Shown: positions 42,274 through 51,604, counted from the stretch's first letter. The stretch is DNA of 64,000 bases from Parapusillimonas sp013416435 (GCF_052180245.1 NZ_CP197474.1:3782001-3846000); one strand, 5' to 3'. Translations and numbers: made by a program. The notes: generated from the letters alone by a model not told the origin.

Positions 42274-43869
42274 ATGACACCTATACTGGGAACTTTGTTA
42301 GCGACAAGCTTTGTCGCTTCATTGGTGGCGCTGGGCATTCTCGTCTGGGCTGTTGCCAATAAGTTGATATTCGTGGGTAAAGCCGAAGCCTCCACGATTT
42401 TCATGGAGGGAGAGCTCGGCCATCCCGATGACAGCGCCTCTTTTGGTAAAAAGAACGAGGCCGAATCACATCGCTTCGACGTATTGCGGGCTGGCATCGA
42501 TCACGCCGGGAAGGGCCCAGTTCTGGTTCTAATCACAGCTGGCATTCTCTGGCTACTGATAGGCTCGACGTTCGGCGTCATTGCATCTTTGAAACTGCAC
42601 TGGCCAGATTGGCTCTCAGATGTTGCACAGATCACTTTTGGCCGTGCACGCACACTACATCTGAATATCGTTGCCTATGGCTGGCTTTCGGTCACGGGCA
42701 TCGGCGTGGCTTTATGGCTGTTGCCACGAATCTTTCACACGCCGCTGCGACGGCCCAATATGGCCTATCTTGGGGCCTTTCTTTGGACGCTGGGTGTTCT
42801 GGGTGGGACCATCGCCGTCGCTAACGGCTGGTCCGATGGCATTGAGTGGCTGGAATTCCCATGGCAAATCGACTTGGTGCTTGCATTGGGCGGTTTCTTC
42901 CTTGCCTGGCCTGCGATTGAGACTGCTGCACGGCGGAAATCACGTCACATCTATGTGTCTGGCTGGTATTTCTTAGCCGGCATGATGTGGTTTCCCTTCT
43001 TGTTCCTAGTGGCGAACATACCCGGCCTACACGTGGGCGCCCAGCAGGCGACAGTGAATTGGTGGTTCGCCCATAACGTGCTGGGATTGTGGCTGACGCC
43101 CATGGGCGTTGGCATGGCCTACTACATTATTCCCAAGATCATCGGCAAACCGGTGTATTCATACAACGTCTCGCTCCTCGGCTTTTGGAGCCTGGCGTTG
43201 TTCTACAGCCAAGTCGGCATCCACCATCTGATGGGTGGACCCATCCCGACCTGGGCGGTGACGCTGTCCGTCGTCCACAGCATCATGATGTTTGTGCCGG
43301 TGATCGCTGTGGCGATCAACCAGCACGTCACTGTCGCCACCAACATGTGGGCGTTCAAGCAGTCAATGTCGCTCCGGTTCGTATGGATCGGCGCGCTGAT
43401 GTACACCCTCTCTTCCTTTCAGGGCTCAATCGAGGCGATACGTTCGGTCAACTCGATCACTCACTTCACCCATTACACCGTCGGGCACGCGCACCTGGGC
43501 GCCTATGGCTTCGTCTCGCTTGTGCTATTTGGCACTCTCTATTACATGATGCCGCACATCGTTGGCCGGCGCTGGCCCTACCCGAAGCTGGTGCAAACGC
43601 ATTTCTGGCTGGTGGTGGTCGGATTCACGATCTACTTCATCTCCCTCACCGTCGCTGGCGTCCTGCAAGGCATGGGGTTGATGAATCCGGGATCGAGCTT
43701 TGCCGAAATCACCCGATCGATGATTCCCTATCTCGAAGGCCGATCCATCGGCGGCACCTTGATGACCTTGGGCCACTTCGTCTTTGCCGCACATTTCGCC
43801 TTGCTGCTACTGAAAAAAGAATCGAGCACCAATTCCGTCGATACGTTCGCTCCTGTGAAAGCGTCATGA
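42274..43869 (+). CDS. ccoN: cbb3-type cytochrome c oxidase subunit I with N-terminal extension
   Basis: A 531-residue catalytic subunit of a cbb3-like haem-copper oxidase. Metal ligand regions are visible: LHLNIVAYGW, WWFAHNVLGLWLTPMG, IHHLMGGPIPTW, and TVGHAHLGAYGF for the haems. The cbb3 cross-link tyrosine is conserved in LFYSQVGIHHL. Two points are unusual. The first 55 or so residues form an extra helix ending in STIFMEGELGHPDD, reminiscent of a CcoS assembly protein fused to the front. The usual STFEG motif reads SSFQG, replacing a glutamate conserved in cbb3 enzymes. The stop overlaps ccoO. Confidence 0.88.
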   Translation: MTPILGTLLATSFVASLVALGILVWAVANKLIFVGKAEASTIFMEGELGHPDDSASFGKKNEAESHRFDVLRAGIDHAGKGPVLVLITAGILWLLIGSTFGVIASLKLHWPDWLSDVAQITFGRARTLHLNIVAYGWLSVTGIGVALWLLPRIFHTPLRRPNMAYLGAFLWTLGVLGGTIAVANGWSDGIEWLEFPWQIDLVLALGGFFLAWPAIETAARRKSRHIYVSGWYFLAGMMWFPFLFLVANIPGLHVGAQQATVNWWFAHNVLGLWLTPMGVGMAYYIIPKIIGKPVYSYNVSLLGFWSLALFYSQVGIHHLMGGPIPTWAVTLSVVHSIMMFVPVIAVAINQHVTVATNMWAFKQSMSLRFVWIGALMYTLSSFQGSIEAIRSVNSITHFTHYTVGHAHLGAYGFVSLVLFGTLYYMMPHIVGRRWPYPKLVQTHFWLVVVGFTIYFISLTVAGVLQGMGLMNPGSSFAEITRSMIPYLEGRSIGGTLMTLGHFVFAAHFALLLLKKESSTNSVDTFAPVKAS

Positions 43870-44516
43870 ACAAACTTTTGCCACTTCTCATTGGCGCAAT
43901 TGGCGTCTTGCTGCTCGCCACACTAATGCTGGTGATTCTGCCCGCCTGGCAGCTTCGCACATCGCAGCCGCCGGCGCAGCTCCAGCCCTACACCGAGCAG
44001 CAGTTGTTCGGACGCCAGCAGTACGTCGCCAACGGTTGTATCTACTGCCACAGCCAGCAGCCCCGCTCCACAGGCCAAACGCTATTCGACGGCGCCCGCG
44101 GCTGGGGCCGCGCCTCGACGCCGGGAGACTATTTCTACGACACGCCCCACCTGCTGGGCACCATGCGTACCGGCCCCGACCTGCTCAACGTCGGCGCCCG
44201 CCTGAAAAGCCGCGATTGGCATCTGACGCACCTGTACCAGCCGCGCGCCATCTTCGATTGGAGCATCATGCCTTCATATCCCTATATGTTCGACGTGAAG
44301 GATGAAGCTGCGCAGGACGACGTCGTGGTGCGCCTGCCTGCCCAGTTCCAGCCGCCGGGCGGCCGGGTGGTCGTGGCTCGCAAAGAAGCGCTGGATCTCG
44401 TCGAATACCTGCTCAGCCTGGATCGCACCTATCCGGCCAGCCACGAGGAATTGCAGAAGAGGGACCGCGGATATGACCACCGTCCGGAAACAGCGGCAGA
44501 CGGGCATGCGGGTTAG
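43866..44516 (+). CDS. ccoO: cbb3 oxidase subunit II, mono-haem cytochrome c
   Basis: A 216-residue membrane-anchored cytochrome c with one N-terminal helix (about residues 5-27), haem motif CIYCH (in VANGCIYCHSQQPR), GYFYDTPHLLGTMRTGPDL-like region and MPSYPYMF with the axial Met. This is the CcoO pattern. The ATG overlaps the ccoN stop by 4 bp. CcoO shuttles electrons to CcoN. Confidence 0.93.
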   Translation: MNKLLPLLIGAIGVLLLATLMLVILPAWQLRTSQPPAQLQPYTEQQLFGRQQYVANGCIYCHSQQPRSTGQTLFDGARGWGRASTPGDYFYDTPHLLGTMRTGPDLLNVGARLKSRDWHLTHLYQPRAIFDWSIMPSYPYMFDVKDEAAQDDVVVRLPAQFQPPGGRVVVARKEALDLVEYLLSLDRTYPASHEELQKRDRGYDHRPETAADGHAG

Positions 44517-44523
44517 GAACGCC

Positions 44524-45342
44524 ATGAAAACTAATCACCACTCGACAACGCCCCGTGTCGACGACATCGATCCCACATTCGAACCTTGGGAGCCGCCCCG
44601 CCCGATTCCCATTTTCCTGCTGGCGGTGCTCATCGCCTTGGCGCTGGCCGGCGTCGGCATCTATCTAAGCGACCTGGCTCCATGGACGGACTCCGGCTCG
44701 CCCGATACGGTCGCCAGTGGCCCGGTCGCGCCGGTGACGCCCGCAGTGCCTGCCCCCATCGCGACGCAGGATGCACCCGAGCTGGTCCATGCCGGCCGAG
44801 GTAGCGTGTGGAGCTGCGCATCCTGCCATGGCGATCAGGGCGAGGGTGCCGGCAACACCCCCCGTCTTGCCGGCCTTTCAAAGGAATACCTGGCCAAGCA
44901 GCTGCGCGACTTCGCTTCCGACGAGCGCATCAACGAATCCATGCACTACGTGGCGCGCGAACTATCGGCTCACGATATTGCGGAAGTGACGGCCTACTAT
45001 GCGAACCTGCCCGTCCCCCAGTTGATGCTGCCGCACTCCGATGCCGACATGGAGAGAGGCCGCCTGCTGTTCGAAAAAGGTGACTGGAAACTGGACGTGC
45101 CTGCATGCGTCAGTTGCCACGGAGACCAGGGACAAGGCGTGGGTGTCTCCTTCCCGCCCCTGGCTGCGCAACAGCCCGAATACTTGTTCGGCCAGTTGGC
45201 CGCCTGGAAAGGTGGTCACCGGCACAACTCACCGCAATCCTTAATGGACGACATCGCGAGCCGACTGTCCTACCAGGATCTGTATGCGGTATCCAATTAC
45301 GCGGCGTCCTTGCCGGGAGACCGCGACGACACTGTCAAGTAA
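44524..45342 (+). CDS. Membrane-anchored di-haem cytochrome c (CcoP-like)
   Basis: A 272-residue protein with one N-terminal membrane helix (about residues 29-49) and two cytochrome c domains with CASCH and CVSCH, each followed by a GDQG stretch and resembling cytochrome c4. In this position it stands in for CcoP as the electron entry subunit of the oxidase, although the sequence looks more like a c4-type protein fused to an anchor than a standard CcoP. The start is the ATG at 44524, 8 bp after the ccoO stop. Confidence 0.83.
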   Translation: MKTNHHSTTPRVDDIDPTFEPWEPPRPIPIFLLAVLIALALAGVGIYLSDLAPWTDSGSPDTVASGPVAPVTPAVPAPIATQDAPELVHAGRGSVWSCASCHGDQGEGAGNTPRLAGLSKEYLAKQLRDFASDERINESMHYVARELSAHDIAEVTAYYANLPVPQLMLPHSDADMERGRLLFEKGDWKLDVPACVSCHGDQGQGVGVSFPPLAAQQPEYLFGQLAAWKGGHRHNSPQSLMDDIASRLSYQDLYAVSNYAASLPGDRDDTVK

Positions 45343-45357
45343 GCATAGAGAGCCAAG

Positions 45358-46464
45358 ATGACACAAAACCATTCCTCTAACCGGCCGGAGCCGGGCATAC
45401 GCAAGCGGATGTCAGGCGCCCGGCGGTTAGCCTGGAGCGCGGGACTGGGCATCCTGTTGTTCGGCGCCGGCTACCTGATTCATGACAGCGGCCTGATGTC
45501 GTTCTCTTTCACTTCCGAGAAAGGCGGCATTACCCAGATCGGCAGCCAGGTCTACACACGTGAAGCCATGGAGTCCGACCGCAAGACACACCAAGCAGAC
45601 AGGGCTGCGCCCACAGCCGGCATGCCAGTCGGTGCCGATGGCTATTACTCCCCTCCATCGGAAAACAGTATTCCTGACAGTCCCTACGGCGATGCCGTCA
45701 AGCGAGGCCGCGCCATCTTCATGGAAACGTCGACCATGGTGTCTGACCACGTCGGCAATACGCTCGCTTGCGTCAATTGCCACCTTGATGCCGGACGCCG
45801 AGAAAATTCAGCTCCCATGTGGGGCGCCTATGTGCGTTATCCAGCGTACCGAAGCAAGACAAAGTCAATCAGTACCATTGAGGACCGCATCAAGGGCTGT
45901 TTCACGTACTCAATGAATGCACAGGGCTCACCATCGGGCCAGCCTCCACCAGCCGGGAGCGATATCTACCGCGACCTGACAACCTACTTCTATTGGATGG
46001 CCGATGGTGCGTCCACCGGAGAGAAATTACCCGGTTCAGGCTATCCCAAGCTCAAGAAACCCGAAGAAGACTACGACGTGATGCGCGGACAGACAGTCTA
46101 CGCGCAGAACTGCGCCCTGTGCCATGGCGCGGATGGCCAGGGCCAGCGAGATCCCGACAGCGGTGTGGTGTTTCCCCCGCTCTGGGGCCCGAACTCCTAC
46201 AACTGGGGCGCGGGCATGGCGCGTATCGATACGGCCGCCGGCTTCATCAAGGCCAACATGCCGCTGGGCAAGCCATTCTCGCTGACCGACCAGGAAGCTT
46301 GGGACGTTGCAGCTTTCGTCGACAGCCATGAACGCCCCAAGGATCCCCGTCAGACCGGCACCCTCGAAGAGGCGCGCGTCGAATTCCATGATGGGGAGGA
46401 AAGCTTCTACGGCAAGGCAGTCAACGGGAAGGTCGTCGGCGGGGGTACGGAACAAGAGGACTGA
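45358..46464 (+). CDS. TsdA-like di-haem cytochrome c, possible thiosulfate dehydrogenase
   Basis: A 368-residue cytochrome with an N-terminal membrane anchor or signal (about residues 25-42), a first haem motif in LACVNCHLDAGRR and a second in NCALCHGADGQG. The stretches APMWGAYVRYPAYRS and STIEDRIKGCFTYSMN match the TsdA thiosulfate dehydrogenase family, in which the Cys of the DRI..CF motif is an axial haem ligand. It could oxidise thiosulfate to tetrathionate and feed the oxidase encoded by the same operon. It starts 16 bp after the CcoP-like gene. Confidence 0.75.
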   Translation: MTQNHSSNRPEPGIRKRMSGARRLAWSAGLGILLFGAGYLIHDSGLMSFSFTSEKGGITQIGSQVYTREAMESDRKTHQADRAAPTAGMPVGADGYYSPPSENSIPDSPYGDAVKRGRAIFMETSTMVSDHVGNTLACVNCHLDAGRRENSAPMWGAYVRYPAYRSKTKSISTIEDRIKGCFTYSMNAQGSPSGQPPPAGSDIYRDLTTYFYWMADGASTGEKLPGSGYPKLKKPEEDYDVMRGQTVYAQNCALCHGADGQGQRDPDSGVVFPPLWGPNSYNWGAGMARIDTAAGFIKANMPLGKPFSLTDQEAWDVAAFVDSHERPKDPRQTGTLEEARVEFHDGEESFYGKAVNGKVVGGGTEQED

Positions 46465-46471
46465 TCACGCC

Positions 46472-48718
46472 ATGCAGTCGACGACAACGGCCGCCGCAGC
46501 CAACACATTGGACCTAGAGTCGCTGCGCCCCGCCGGACGCATGATTTTTTCCGTGCGCGGCATGTTCTGCGCCAGTTGCGCCATGGCGGTGCAGCGCGTC
46601 ATCGATAAAGCGCCGGGAGTGCTGGAGAGCAACGTAAATTTCACCTCCGGCTCCGCCTTAGTTCGGTGGGAACCGGCGCGCTTCGATTTTCAAAAGCTTT
46701 TTGATCGGGTGCAGGGCCTAGGCTACGAAATGTCGCCGCTGCTGGACGACAACGAGGTGAACCTATCCCTGGAAAAACAAGCATCGCGGATACGGCTGCA
46801 GTTGATCGTTGCTGCCTTCTTCGGCATGTGGAGCATGCTGGGATCCTGGATGCTTTACTTTGGCATCGAGGCCGTGGCCGGTATCGATGCCTTGCTGGTA
46901 GGCTGGACCGCAACCATTTTCAGCCTGCCGGTGGTTCTATACAGTGGCCTCGATTTTTATCGGGCGGGCTGGAAAACAGTGCGAGCCGGAGTTCCCGGCA
47001 TGGATGCCCTCATATCGCTGGGCGTCTGGGGCTCCTTATTGCTGTCGCTATGGAACCTCACTCGAAATTCGCCCGCCGTATACGTCGATGCCGCCACGAT
47101 GCTTATCACATTCCTGTTGGTGGGGCGGCTGATCGAGATCCAGGCACGCAAGCACAGCATGGTAGCGATCGACGCCCTGCGCCAGCTCATGCCGGAAACG
47201 GCACGCATCATCCAGCCTGACGGAAATAAAAAAATCGTTGCGCTGGAGTCGGTCCAGACGGGCTCACTAGTTTACGTGCTCGCTGGCGAACGCATACCTG
47301 TCGACGGGCTCATAGAAAAGGGCGCGTCGCATGTAGACACGTCTTTGCTGACGGGAGAATCTCTGCCGCTGGAGCGCAGCGCCGGCGAGTACCTGCATGC
47401 CGGCATGGTGAATCTGCAGGCCCCGTTAGTGCTGCGGGTGGAAAAGTCTCAAGGCGAAAGATATGCCGATAAACTGGGTCTGCGCATGCATGAGCTGTTC
47501 GGCGCGAAGTCCTCGATGTCGAAACTCGCCGAACAATTTGCCCGATGGCTACTTCCAGTGGCTGGCGCGATATCGCTGCTTGCGCTCATGCGCCACCTAT
47601 GGATGGGTATGGCCGTCGACCACGCATTACTAGCCTCGCTCTCGGTACTCGTCGCGGCTTGCCCCTGCGCCGTCGGGCTTGCCCTGCCGCTGGCATTCTC
47701 GGCAGGCAGTGCTCGCGCTTCGCGCGCCGGCATCCTGTTCAGGGATCCCGCCAGTGTCGAAGCCCTGGCGCGAGGCCGCACATTTGCGTTTGACAAGACG
47801 GGAACGCTCACGACGGGGCAATTGACAGTGGCGCGCATGACAAGCGAGCACCTGGCGCCCGACGATCTCCTACGAGTCGTCGCGAACGCGGAAACAGGCG
47901 TTGCCCATCCTGTGGCCAACGCCATCGTCCAGCATGCTCGTTCTCGTGGAATCGAAGATCTGCCGCTGACGCCCCTTGTGGAGCGGCATGCGGCCGGCGT
48001 ACGTTATATCGCGCCCGATGGGGCGACATGGCTGATCGGAGCCGTCAAGTGGCTGGAGCGGCAGGGCGTGCGCTGCACCGAGAAGGAGGAAGCAGCCGCT
48101 GATCCCGCAACAGGCCCAGCACCAAGCGCCACAGTGCACATTTCTCGTAACGGGCGATGGGAAGGCAAAATCGAACTGCAAGACAATATCCGGGCCGATT
48201 CGCTGAAGTCCTTGAACTTCCTGCGTAAAGAAGGCTGTCGAACTCTGCTGGTAACGGGCGATCACGCCATGGCGGCAAACTGGGTGGGTGAAAAACTCGG
48301 CTTTGCGCCGAAGCACGTTCACGCAGCCAGCAAGCCGGACGACAAAGTCGCAATCCTTCAGAAACATGGGCATGACACTGTTTTTGTCGGCGACGGCATC
48401 AACGACACACTGGTCCTTGCTGCGGCCGGCTGCGGTGTGGCCGTCACTGGTGCAAATGCCATCGCCGTCACGGCCTCAGGCGTGGTGATCACGCGAGGCG
48501 GCATGAGCCAAGTGGTCCTGGCACGTCAAATGGCCCGCCACATCATGCGGCGAATCCGTCAAAACCTCTTTTTCTCGATCATCTACAACGTTGCAATCGT
48601 TGCGTTGTTCTTGCATATCGGCGTTACCCCCGGTGCGGCCGCCGTCGCCATGCTTCTAAGCAGCATGACGGTCCTCGGTAATTCTGCTCGTCCATTTCAG
48701 TCCAACGGTCTGGCTTAG
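46472..48718 (+). CDS. ccoI: Copper-exporting P1B-type ATPase, CcoI/FixI type
   Basis: A 748-residue P-type ATPase with one N-terminal metal-binding domain (CASC in GMFCASCAM), eight membrane helices including the CPC motif (VAACPCAVGLAL), TGES, the phosphorylation site DKTGTLT and a GDGINDT hinge. CcoI-type pumps deliver copper to the CuB site of cbb3 oxidases rather than conferring bulk copper resistance; its place within the oxidase operon supports that. Start at 46472, 8 bp after the preceding gene. Confidence 0.9.
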   Translation: MQSTTTAAAANTLDLESLRPAGRMIFSVRGMFCASCAMAVQRVIDKAPGVLESNVNFTSGSALVRWEPARFDFQKLFDRVQGLGYEMSPLLDDNEVNLSLEKQASRIRLQLIVAAFFGMWSMLGSWMLYFGIEAVAGIDALLVGWTATIFSLPVVLYSGLDFYRAGWKTVRAGVPGMDALISLGVWGSLLLSLWNLTRNSPAVYVDAATMLITFLLVGRLIEIQARKHSMVAIDALRQLMPETARIIQPDGNKKIVALESVQTGSLVYVLAGERIPVDGLIEKGASHVDTSLLTGESLPLERSAGEYLHAGMVNLQAPLVLRVEKSQGERYADKLGLRMHELFGAKSSMSKLAEQFARWLLPVAGAISLLALMRHLWMGMAVDHALLASLSVLVAACPCAVGLALPLAFSAGSARASRAGILFRDPASVEALARGRTFAFDKTGTLTTGQLTVARMTSEHLAPDDLLRVVANAETGVAHPVANAIVQHARSRGIEDLPLTPLVERHAAGVRYIAPDGATWLIGAVKWLERQGVRCTEKEEAAADPATGPAPSATVHISRNGRWEGKIELQDNIRADSLKSLNFLRKEGCRTLLVTGDHAMAANWVGEKLGFAPKHVHAASKPDDKVAILQKHGHDTVFVGDGINDTLVLAAAGCGVAVTGANAIAVTASGVVITRGGMSQVVLARQMARHIMRRIRQNLFFSIIYNVAIVALFLHIGVTPGAAAVAMLLSSMTVLGNSARPFQSNGLA

Positions 48719-48774
48719 CCGCTCATTGAGCAGCACCGCCAAACCTTTCATCCCTCTTGCCTGGAAACTTATCC

Positions 48775-49092
48775 ATGATCAAAGAACTCACCTCCGAAAA
48801 TTTTGATACCGCCATTGGCCTACCCGGCGTACACGTTATGCGCTTCTGGGCTGAATGGTGTGGACCATGCCGGGCCATGTCGCCCACATTCAAGCAAACT
48901 GCCAGTGACATGGCCGACAACGCCCAATTCGGCGAGATCAACGTTGATCATGCGCCGGAATTGGCGCATCGCTTCGAGGTTCAGAGCATACCCGCAGTGC
49001 TGGTATTCAAGAATGGTTCACTCGTGAACCGAACGGTAGGAGCGATTGGAAAGGCCCAATTGAACAAATTCGTCAAGCAACACTTGGAGTGA
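48775..49092 (+). CDS. trxA: Thioredoxin
   Basis: A 105-residue cytoplasmic thioredoxin of standard length, with active site WAEWCGPCRAM and the cis-Pro loop SIPAVLVFKNG. It has no signal peptide. Together with the next gene it gives the island its own NADPH-driven supply of reduced thioredoxin, which DsbD needs. The start is the ATG at 48775, preceded by GGAAA; the 56-bp gap from ccoI holds no other feature. Confidence 0.93.
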   Translation: MIKELTSENFDTAIGLPGVHVMRFWAEWCGPCRAMSPTFKQTASDMADNAQFGEINVDHAPELAHRFEVQSIPAVLVFKNGSLVNRTVGAIGKAQLNKFVKQHLE

Positions 49093-49096
49093 TCGA

Positions 49097-50050
49097 ATGA
49101 GCACGCACCGTTCTCTCATTATCCTTGGCTCAGGCCCTGCGGGATGGACCGCCGCCGTCTATGCTGCACGAGCCAATCTTAGGCCCATGGTCATTACTGG
49201 CTTACAGCAAGGTGGTCAGTTGATGACTACTACAGAGGTCGATAATTGGCCTGGCGACGCACACGGCTTGGTGGGGCCGGAGTTGATGAGCCGCATGCAG
49301 GCACATGCCGAGCGCTTCGATACGGAAGTGGTGTTCGATCACATCCACACCAGCGACTTGTCGCGACGTCCCTTTAAACTTGTCGGCGACAGTGGCGAGT
49401 ACACTTGTGACGCTCTCATCATCGCGACCGGCGCAACAGCTAAATATCTGGGGCTTGAGTCAGAAAAAAAATTTATGGGACGCGGCGTGTCGGCCTGTGC
49501 CACCTGCGACGGCTTCTTCTACAAGGAGCAGGACGTGGTAGTGGTCGGCGGCGGCAACACAGCAGTCGAGGAAGCACTATATCTGTCCAACATTGCCCGC
49601 AAGGTCTATCTGATCCATCGCCGCGATACGTTACGCGCCGAGAAGATCATTCAGGATAAGCTGTTCGAGAAAGCTGATATGGGAAAGATTGAACCCGTCT
49701 GGCATCACACCATTGACGAAGTGCTCGGCAACGATACGGGCGTCAGCGGCGTGCGAATCAAGTCGGTATCCGACGACAGCACTCGAGACATCGATGTACA
49801 AGGTCTCTTTGTAGCTATCGGCCATCATCCTAATACCGCCTTATTCGAGGGGCAGTTGGCCATGAACAACGGCTACCTGGAAATCAATTCGGGACTTGGC
49901 GGAAATGTGACACAGACGTCAGTGGAAGGAGTGTTCGCCGCTGGCGATGTGACCGATCAACATTATCGTCAAGCCATCACGTCCGCCGGATTCGGCTGCA
50001 TGGCGGCGCTGGACGCAGAACGGTTTTTGGATCAGCCGCCTTTCGTGTGA
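49097..50050 (+). CDS. trxB: Thioredoxin reductase
   Basis: A 317-residue low-molecular-weight thioredoxin reductase with FAD motif ILGSGPAGWTAAVYAA, redox pair CATC (in ACATCDGFF), NADPH motif VVGGGNTAVEEALYLS and a C-terminal GVFAAGDVTD. It transfers electrons from NADPH to thioredoxin. It starts 4 bp after trxA. A CATC active site is standard for this family. Confidence 0.95.
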   Translation: MSTHRSLIILGSGPAGWTAAVYAARANLRPMVITGLQQGGQLMTTTEVDNWPGDAHGLVGPELMSRMQAHAERFDTEVVFDHIHTSDLSRRPFKLVGDSGEYTCDALIIATGATAKYLGLESEKKFMGRGVSACATCDGFFYKEQDVVVVGGGNTAVEEALYLSNIARKVYLIHRRDTLRAEKIIQDKLFEKADMGKIEPVWHHTIDEVLGNDTGVSGVRIKSVSDDSTRDIDVQGLFVAIGHHPNTALFEGQLAMNNGYLEINSGLGGNVTQTSVEGVFAAGDVTDQHYRQAITSAGFGCMAALDAERFLDQPPFV

Positions 50051-50137
50051 CTCTGCGAATAGAAGCAAACCTGACAGCCTCTGCCAGTTCAAACCGGCCC
50101 AAAGGCTGAAACCGGAGTTACATACGGCCACTGCGCC

Positions 50138-50170
50138 TTTAATATTGACTTAATCGGGTTGGCGTATCGT
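50138..50170 (+). promoter_or_regulatory. PmrA/QseB-type direct repeat and -10 upstream of the ccm operon
   Basis: TTTAAT-ATTGA-CTTAAT (50138-50154) matches YTTAAK-N5-YTTAAK. Ten nt later comes TATCGT (50165-50170), a -10-like hexamer followed by GTGT, as at the cco promoter. The remaining DNA to ccmA, about 120 bp, is leader without a recognised gene. Confidence 0.78.
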
Positions 50171-50288
50171 GTGTAATGATTGGCCCAATCGAACGGGTCA
50201 TTACCCATACGAATGCGCTGAGCAGTGTGAATGAATCAACACATGCAACCTGCGCTTTTACCGATTGGGAGTAATCCCATAAATTGAG

Positions 50289-50906
50289 GTGAAGTTGTTC
50301 AAAGCTCTCAACCTAGAATGTGTACGCGGTGATCGCAGCTTGTTCAACGGCCTGAGTTTTCATCTCAAGGCCGGAGAGTGTCTGGTGATTCATGGCGACA
50401 ACGGTAGTGGAAAAACGAGTCTGCTACGCACACTTGTGGGGCTGGCAGCCCCCGCTGCTGGCGCACTGTACTGGCACGGGCGCAAGATCGACTCTCTGGA
50501 TGAAGAATACCGATGTCAGCTCATTTACGCAGGCCACCTCCCAGGACTGAAGGAAGAGCTAGATGCAGAGGAAAACCTGCAGTTTGCCTTGACCCTGGCG
50601 AATGAACCGTCCAGCGTAAGTGCGATACACACGGCATTGCATCAGGTCGGATTGCAAGGCAAGGAAAATCTGCCGACGCGGCTCTTGTCTGAAGGACAGA
50701 AGCGTCGAGTGAGCTTGGCTAGATTAGTACTGCAAAAACGCCCTTTGTGGGTATTGGACGAACCTCTGACCGCCTTGGACAGCAAAGCCGCCCAATGGGT
50801 GACGGAAACGATAGACCGGCACCTGTGCCGTGGCGGAATAGCCGCTGTCACGACGCATCATGAGATGAAACTGAAGCATGCGACGTATCACATCACATGC
50901 GGATAA
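50289..50906 (+). CDS. ccmA: CcmA, haem exporter ATP-binding subunit
   Basis: A 205-residue ABC ATPase with Walker A GDNGSGKTS, signature LSEGQKRRVSLAR, Walker B LWVLDEP and a switch His in TTHHE. With CcmB, C and D it forms the CcmABCD complex that loads haem on CcmE and releases holo-CcmE for cytochrome c maturation. The start codon is uncertain: GTG at 50289 or TTG at 50295, both near GAGG. Confidence 0.92.
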   Translation: MKLFKALNLECVRGDRSLFNGLSFHLKAGECLVIHGDNGSGKTSLLRTLVGLAAPAAGALYWHGRKIDSLDEEYRCQLIYAGHLPGLKEELDAEENLQFALTLANEPSSVSAIHTALHQVGLQGKENLPTRLLSEGQKRRVSLARLVLQKRPLWVLDEPLTALDSKAAQWVTETIDRHLCRGGIAAVTTHHEMKLKHATYHITCG

Positions 50907-50910
50907 GCAC

Positions 50911-51594
50911 ATGAGTGCGCCCCTGGGGCTGGCTTCTTTCCATGGAGTGATCAAACATGATTTAAAAGTCGCCATGCGTTGCAAGTCCGAAGTCCTGACT
51001 TCGCTTTCGTTCTTTGTCATCGTGGTCAGCTTGATTCCATTGGGCGTTGGCGCTGAACGAGACATACTCAGACAGATTGCACCCGGCATTCTCTGGATTG
51101 CCGCATTGCTGGCCACCTTGATCTCGTTGAATCGCCTGTTTGAACGGGATTATCTGGACGGGACCCTGGAGCAACTGCTCCTGTCCCCCGCTCCGTTGGG
51201 CGTACTGATATTGGGCAAAGTCGTCGCGTACTGGCTATTGACCGGCCTGCCGCTGACATTGCTGGCGCCATTTTTGGCACTGCAATTCGACTTGCCGCCT
51301 TCATCTCTATACGCGCTGACAGCCTCGTTATTGCTCGGCACCCCGGTGCTGAGCCTGCTTGGAGCGATTGGAGCCAGCCTGACATTGGGCTTGCGCAGCA
51401 ACAGCGTGCTGCTGACACTGCTGATTTTGCCGCTTTACGTACCGGTGTTGATTTTTGGCACGGCCGCTGTTGACGTCGCCACCGGCGGGGCACGCACAGG
51501 CGCGAATATTTCGCTGCTGGGAGCGATGTTGGTGCTGGCCGCGTTTTTTGCTCCTTGGGCGACGGCTGCCGCGCTGAAGATTGCGCTGGAGTAA
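50911..51594 (+). CDS. ccmB: CcmB, haem exporter membrane subunit
   Basis: A 227-residue membrane protein with about six helices matching CcmB (FFVIVVSLIPLGVGAERDILRQIAPGILWIAALLATL-like N-terminal half, broken here for length: key positions are residues 28-65). It is the membrane partner of CcmA. The ATG at 50911 lies 4 bp after the ccmA stop. Confidence 0.93.
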   Translation: MSAPLGLASFHGVIKHDLKVAMRCKSEVLTSLSFFVIVVSLIPLGVGAERDILRQIAPGILWIAALLATLISLNRLFERDYLDGTLEQLLLSPAPLGVLILGKVVAYWLLTGLPLTLLAPFLALQFDLPPSSLYALTASLLLGTPVLSLLGAIGASLTLGLRSNSVLLTLLILPLYVPVLIFGTAAVDVATGGARTGANISLLGAMLVLAAFFAPWATAAALKIALE

Positions 51595-51604
51595 TGAAAA
51601 ACAG

